Assembly: GCA_002336985.1 (NCBI GenBank) | Contig: DDFE01000150.1 | Span: 16,694 to 24,960 of the forward strand | Direction of reading: 5' to 3' | Length of the DNA: 8,267 nt | Source: Sphingomonadales bacterium UBA1936 | GTDB taxonomy: Bacteria > Pseudomonadota > Alphaproteobacteria > Sphingomonadales > Sphingomonadaceae | In this document: positions 6,742 to 8,267 of the stretch, piece by piece | Position numbering within the stretch: the stretch's first letter is position 1 | How the letters are laid out: the number at the start of each line of letters is the position of its first letter | The notes under the pieces: generated by a model | What the model was told of the DNA's origin: nothing | The model's database searches: none | Seen by the model: the letters and a program-made list of their open reading frames with translations, nothing else | Program-made: the position numbers and the translations under genes

Positions 6742-7343
6742 GTGCGATCGCGCTGATCGATTACGGCGCGGGCAACCTCCAGTCGGTCCATAACGCGCTG
6801 AAAGCGGCGGGGGCCGAGGACATCGCGGTTACTGAAAATCCGGCCGATGTACTGGCGGCGGACCGCATCGTGCTCCCCGGTGTCGGGGCTTTCGCGCACT
6901 GCATGGGCGCGCTGTCGGCAATTCCCGGCATGGTCGAGGCGCTGAACGAAGCCGTGATCGCAAATGGGAAGCCGTTCCTCGGCATCTGCGTCGGCATGCA
7001 GCTGATGGCGGATGAGGGGCATGAGCACGGCGTGACACCTGGGCTGGGCTGGATCCGCGGCAAGGTCGCGCCGGTCGCCGCTGCGCCCGGGCTCAAGATC
7101 CCGCACATGGGCTGGAACGACGTTGTACCGTCGCAGGCCCATCCGCTGATCGAGGCGGGCGAGGCGTATTTCCTCCACGGCTATGCATTCGAGGGCGGCG
7201 ACGTTCTCGCGACGACCGACCATGGCGGTCCGGTCGTGGCGGCGATCGGTCGCGACAACATGGTCGGCGTCCAGTTCCACCCAGAAAAAAGCCAGCGTTA
7301 CGGCATCGCGACGCTCGAAAGGTTCCTGACATGGCGTCCCTGA
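6738..7343 (+). CDS. hisH: Imidazole glycerol phosphate synthase, glutaminase subunit HisH
   Basis: This 201-residue class I glutamine amidotransferase releases ammonia from glutamine and passes it to HisF. The start is the GTG at 6738, in a GTGA overlap with the hisB stop, preceded by AAAGG (6727-6731) with 6 bases of spacing; the protein then begins M-SAIALIDYGAGNLQSV, the family's normal N-terminus. The catalytic triad is visible: Cys84 in GICVGMQ, His181 and Glu183 in QFHPEKS. The oxyanion strand appears as VLPGVGAF at 45-52. The usual VHSYY-like element before the C-terminal lobe reads LHGYAF here (146-151), a mild departure. The stop lies 13 bases inside hisA, so translation of the two is coupled. 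Confidence 0.95.
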   Translation: MSAIALIDYGAGNLQSVHNALKAAGAEDIAVTENPADVLAADRIVLPGVGAFAHCMGALSAIPGMVEALNEAVIANGKPFLGICVGMQLMADEGHEHGVTPGLGWIRGKVAPVAAAPGLKIPHMGWNDVVPSQAHPLIEAGEAYFLHGYAFEGGDVLATTDHGGPVVAAIGRDNMVGVQFHPEKSQRYGIATLERFLTWRP

Positions 7344-8068
7344 TCGTCTTTCCAGCCATCGACCTGAAGGGCGGGCAGGTCGTGCGCCTGGCAGAGGGCG
7401 ATATGGACCGGGCGACGGTTTATGGCGACGACCCCGCCGCGCAGGCGACATTGTTTGCGGAGGCCGGATCGCAGTACCTCCACGTCGTCGATTTGGACGG
7501 CGCCTTCGCGGGGCGTGCGGTGAATGGCGATGCGGTCGCCTCCATCGTTTCGACATTCCCCGGCCATGTGCAGGTCGGCGGGGGCATCCGCACCATGGCG
7601 GCGGTCGAGGGATGGTTCGGCCTTGGCGTCGCACGCGTCATCATCGGGACGGCGGCGCTGACCGATCCGCAGCTGGTGCGCGACGCGGCGGCAGCGTTCC
7701 CTGGTGGCATCGTTGTGGGCGTGGACGCACGCGACGGCTTCGTCGCGACACAGGGTTGGGCCGATGTGTCCGAAGTCTCGACCTTCGACATGGCACGCCG
7801 GTTCGAGGATGCGGGCGTCGCGGCGTTGCTGTTCACCGATGTGGGGCGCGATGGATTGCTCAAAGGTTGTAACGTCCAGGCGACCGTCGACCTGGCACGC
7901 GCAACCGACATCCCGGTTATCGCCTCGGGCGGTGTCGCGGGCATCGGCGATATCCGCATGCTCGCGCATTTCGTGAAGGACGGCGTCGAGGGCGTGATCA
8001 CCGGGCGGGCGCTGTATGACGGACGCCTCGATCTTGCGACGGCGCTGGCTGTGGCGGCGGCAGGATGA
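7331..8068 (+). CDS. hisA: ProFAR isomerase HisA
   Basis: This 245-residue (beta/alpha)8-barrel enzyme carries out the Amadori rearrangement of ProFAR to PRFAR, which supplies the substrate for HisH-HisF. Residues 1-12 contain FPAIDLKGG with the conserved Asp11. VVDLDGAFAG lies at 52-61. The first phosphate-binding motif QVGGGIR is at 81-87, VDARDG with Asp132 at 131-136, GW at 142-143, FTDVGRDG with Asp170 at 168-175, and the second phosphate-binding motif ASGGVAG at 198-204. The ATG at 7331 has GAAAGG (7317-7322) 8 bases upstream and overlaps hisH by 13 bases. It appears to be a dedicated HisA; the proximity of hisF argues against a PriA-like dual role, though I did not test this. Confidence 0.95.
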   Translation: MASLIVFPAIDLKGGQVVRLAEGDMDRATVYGDDPAAQATLFAEAGSQYLHVVDLDGAFAGRAVNGDAVASIVSTFPGHVQVGGGIRTMAAVEGWFGLGVARVIIGTAALTDPQLVRDAAAAFPGGIVVGVDARDGFVATQGWADVSEVSTFDMARRFEDAGVAALLFTDVGRDGLLKGCNVQATVDLARATDIPVIASGGVAGIGDIRMLAHFVKDGVEGVITGRALYDGRLDLATALAVAAAG

Positions 8069-8267
8069 CCGTTCGCGTCCGCGTCATCCCCTGTCTCGAC
8101 GTGCAGAACGGGCGTGTGGTGAAGGGTGTCAATTTCGTCGAACTGCGCGATGCGGGCGATCCGGTCGAGGCGGCGCGCGCTTATGACGCAGCGGGCGCGG
8201 ACGAGCTCTGCTTCCTCGATATCGGCGCAAGTCATGAGGGGCGCGACACCATCATCGACGTCGTGCG
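8065..8267 (+). CDS. hisF: Imidazole glycerol phosphate synthase, cyclase subunit HisF, N-terminal part
   Basis: Only the first 67 codons are present; the gene runs off the window edge. The reading frame begins with an ATGA overlap on the hisA stop. MTVRVRVIPCLDVQNGRVVKGVNF is the typical HisF start, with the catalytic-type aspartate at residue 12. It continues with the family's LRDAGDPVEAA (27-37) and YDAAGADELCFLDIGAS (40-56). HisF pairs with HisH to convert PRFAR and ammonia to imidazole glycerol phosphate and AICAR. The full protein is normally about 250 residues, so roughly a quarter is visible. Position 54 reads Gly where FLDITAS is the commonest form; this is probably neutral. Confidence 0.94.
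   Translation, partial: MTVRVRVIPCLDVQNGRVVKGVNFVELRDAGDPVEAARAYDAAGADELCFLDIGASHEGRDTIIDVV

Overview
The window looks like ordinary core chromosome of a high-GC alphaproteobacterium, most likely a sphingomonad (Sphingomonadales). This is inferred from gene content: an ATP12-type F1-ATPase assembly chaperone, an alpha-type SspB next to fumC, a monofunctional hisB in the order hisB-hisH-hisA-hisF, and strong G/C bias at third codon positions. I see no rRNA, tRNA, CRISPR array, insertion sequence, prophage gene or att site. Coding density is very high, and no gene-free stretch exceeds about 80 bases.

Block 1 (positions 1 to 3217, plus strand) starts with the last 40 codons of crcB (fluoride channel). 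It continues with an RluC-like 23S rRNA pseudouridine synthase, a HAD-family phosphatase, a 69-residue two-helix membrane protein and the ATP12 chaperone. The first four genes are joined by 4-base ATGA stop/start overlaps and ATP12 follows after one base, so this is almost certainly one translationally coupled operon. After a 60-base gap with its own strong Shine-Dalgarno comes an uncharacterised 133-residue membrane-anchored protein.

Block 2 (3226 to 6073, minus strand) reads, in transcription order, sspB, fumC, an uncharacterised 72-residue glycine-rich protein, and gmk. It converges on block 1 with only 8 bases between stop codons. sspB and fumC are 18 bases apart and probably cotranscribed. 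The gmk start codon lies inside a perfect 9-base inverted repeat, the most unusual local structure in the window.

Block 3 (6154 to 8267, plus strand) is a histidine-biosynthesis operon, hisB-hisH-hisA-hisF, with hisF cut by the window end. All genes overlap their neighbours. HisA makes PRFAR, HisH and HisF form the glutamine amidotransferase/cyclase that converts it to IGP and AICAR, and HisB dehydrates IGP. The divergent sspB/hisB gap of 80 bases must hold both promoters unless transcription enters from further away.

I found no convincing new multigene system. The points worth a second look are the gmk start hairpin, the three uncharacterised small proteins, the nearly leaderless hisB start and the coupled crcB-to-ATP12 operon.
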